Shown: piece after piece, positions 7,035 to 7,294 of the stretch
How the letters are laid out: each line of letters starts with the position of its first letter
Numbering within the stretch: the first letter of the stretch is position 1
Source: Lachnospiraceae bacterium
GTDB lineage: Bacteria > Bacillota > Clostridia > Lachnospirales > Lachnospiraceae
Length of the DNA stretch: 7,294 bases
NCBI GenBank assembly: GCA_021204285.1
Contig: JAJPZP010000152.1
Location: forward strand, 1 to 7,294
Direction: 5' to 3'
The notes under the pieces: generated by a model
What the model saw: only the letters and a program-made list of their open reading frames with translations
Databases searched by the model: none
What the model was told of the DNA's origin: nothing
Translations under genes and position numbers: made by a program

Positions 7035-7294
7035 ATGTTAGGATTTTCGGATATTTTTAAAAATTCGTTTCTGGAAGGTTTCACGAGCATGGACATCACG
7101 ACCGCAAAGATTGCGGTGACGCTCTTTATGACGGATCTGCTGGGGCTTTATATTTTTGCAATTTACCGCCTGGTGACCAGGAAGGTTTTTTATTACAAAA
7201 ACTTCAATATCTCCCTGGTGTCGATGGCAATGATCACGGCGGCGTTTTTTCTGGCGATTCAGTCGATTCTGGTAATTTCCCTTGGTATGGTCGG
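7035..7294 (+). CDS. DUF4956 membrane protein, N-terminal part (runs off the window)
   Basis: Eighty-six complete codons are visible and the frame is open to the edge, so the 3' end is missing. AGGAGGA at 7019-7025 lies nine bases before ATG 7035. The protein starts MLGFSDIFKNSF and shows a first hydrophobic segment at about 22-46, a short basic loop (TRKVFYYKNF) and a second hydrophobic segment at about 57-85, ending SLGMVG. In DUF4956 proteins as I remember them, this is followed by an ALSIVRFRTAIK-like motif, which would lie just past the edge. The function of the family is unknown, and it commonly neighbours VTC-domain genes. The 31-base gap to the VTC gene and strong ribosome site indicate cotranscription, and a membrane partner for the VTC protein is a reasonable inference. 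Confidence 0.85.
   Translation, partial: MLGFSDIFKNSFLEGFTSMDITTAKIAVTLFMTDLLGLYIFAIYRLVTRKVFYYKNFNISLVSMAMITAAFFLAIQSILVISLGMV

Overview
The window looks like chromosome from a Gram-positive, low-to-moderate-GC anaerobe of the Clostridia, most likely a Lachnospiraceae-type gut bacterium. This is inferred from strong AGGAGG-type ribosome binding sites, a LicT/RAT-controlled beta-glucoside PTS operon of Firmicutes type, and a CotH / VTC-domain / DUF4956 gene set that I associate with this group. All six genes lie on the + strand, and no mobile element, RNA gene or CRISPR array is visible.

Region 1 (1-4466) is a complete aryl-beta-glucoside utilisation operon. It opens with a leader holding a ribonucleic antiterminator site (RAT, 27-55) that overlaps the 5' arm of a long intrinsic terminator (50-119). 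Three genes follow: a fused EIIBCA beta-glucoside PTS permease (176-2107), a GH1 6-phospho-beta-glucosidase (2134-3552) and a LicT/BglG-family antiterminator (3579-4427). A hairpin terminator at 4438-4466 closes the operon. The permease imports and phosphorylates the sugar, the glucosidase hydrolyses the phosphorylated product, and LicT senses permease activity and opens the leader terminator. The antiterminator gene is last and sits behind the terminator it controls, so the circuit should be a positive feedback loop. The operon promoter lies at or just before the window's left edge.

Region 2 (4467-7294, continuing past the edge) is a separate unit. It starts with a good housekeeping-type promoter with an extended -10 (4498-4526). 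It encodes a membrane-anchored or secreted CotH-family kinase-like protein (4562-6166), a stand-alone VTC-domain protein of the triphosphate-tunnel fold (6287-7003; predicted polyphosphate polymerase or relative) and the beginning of a DUF4956 membrane protein (7035 to the edge). The three could form a membrane-linked phosphate-transfer system with cytosolic, membrane and extracytoplasmic parts. Its function is not established as far as I know, and it is the most interesting part of the window.
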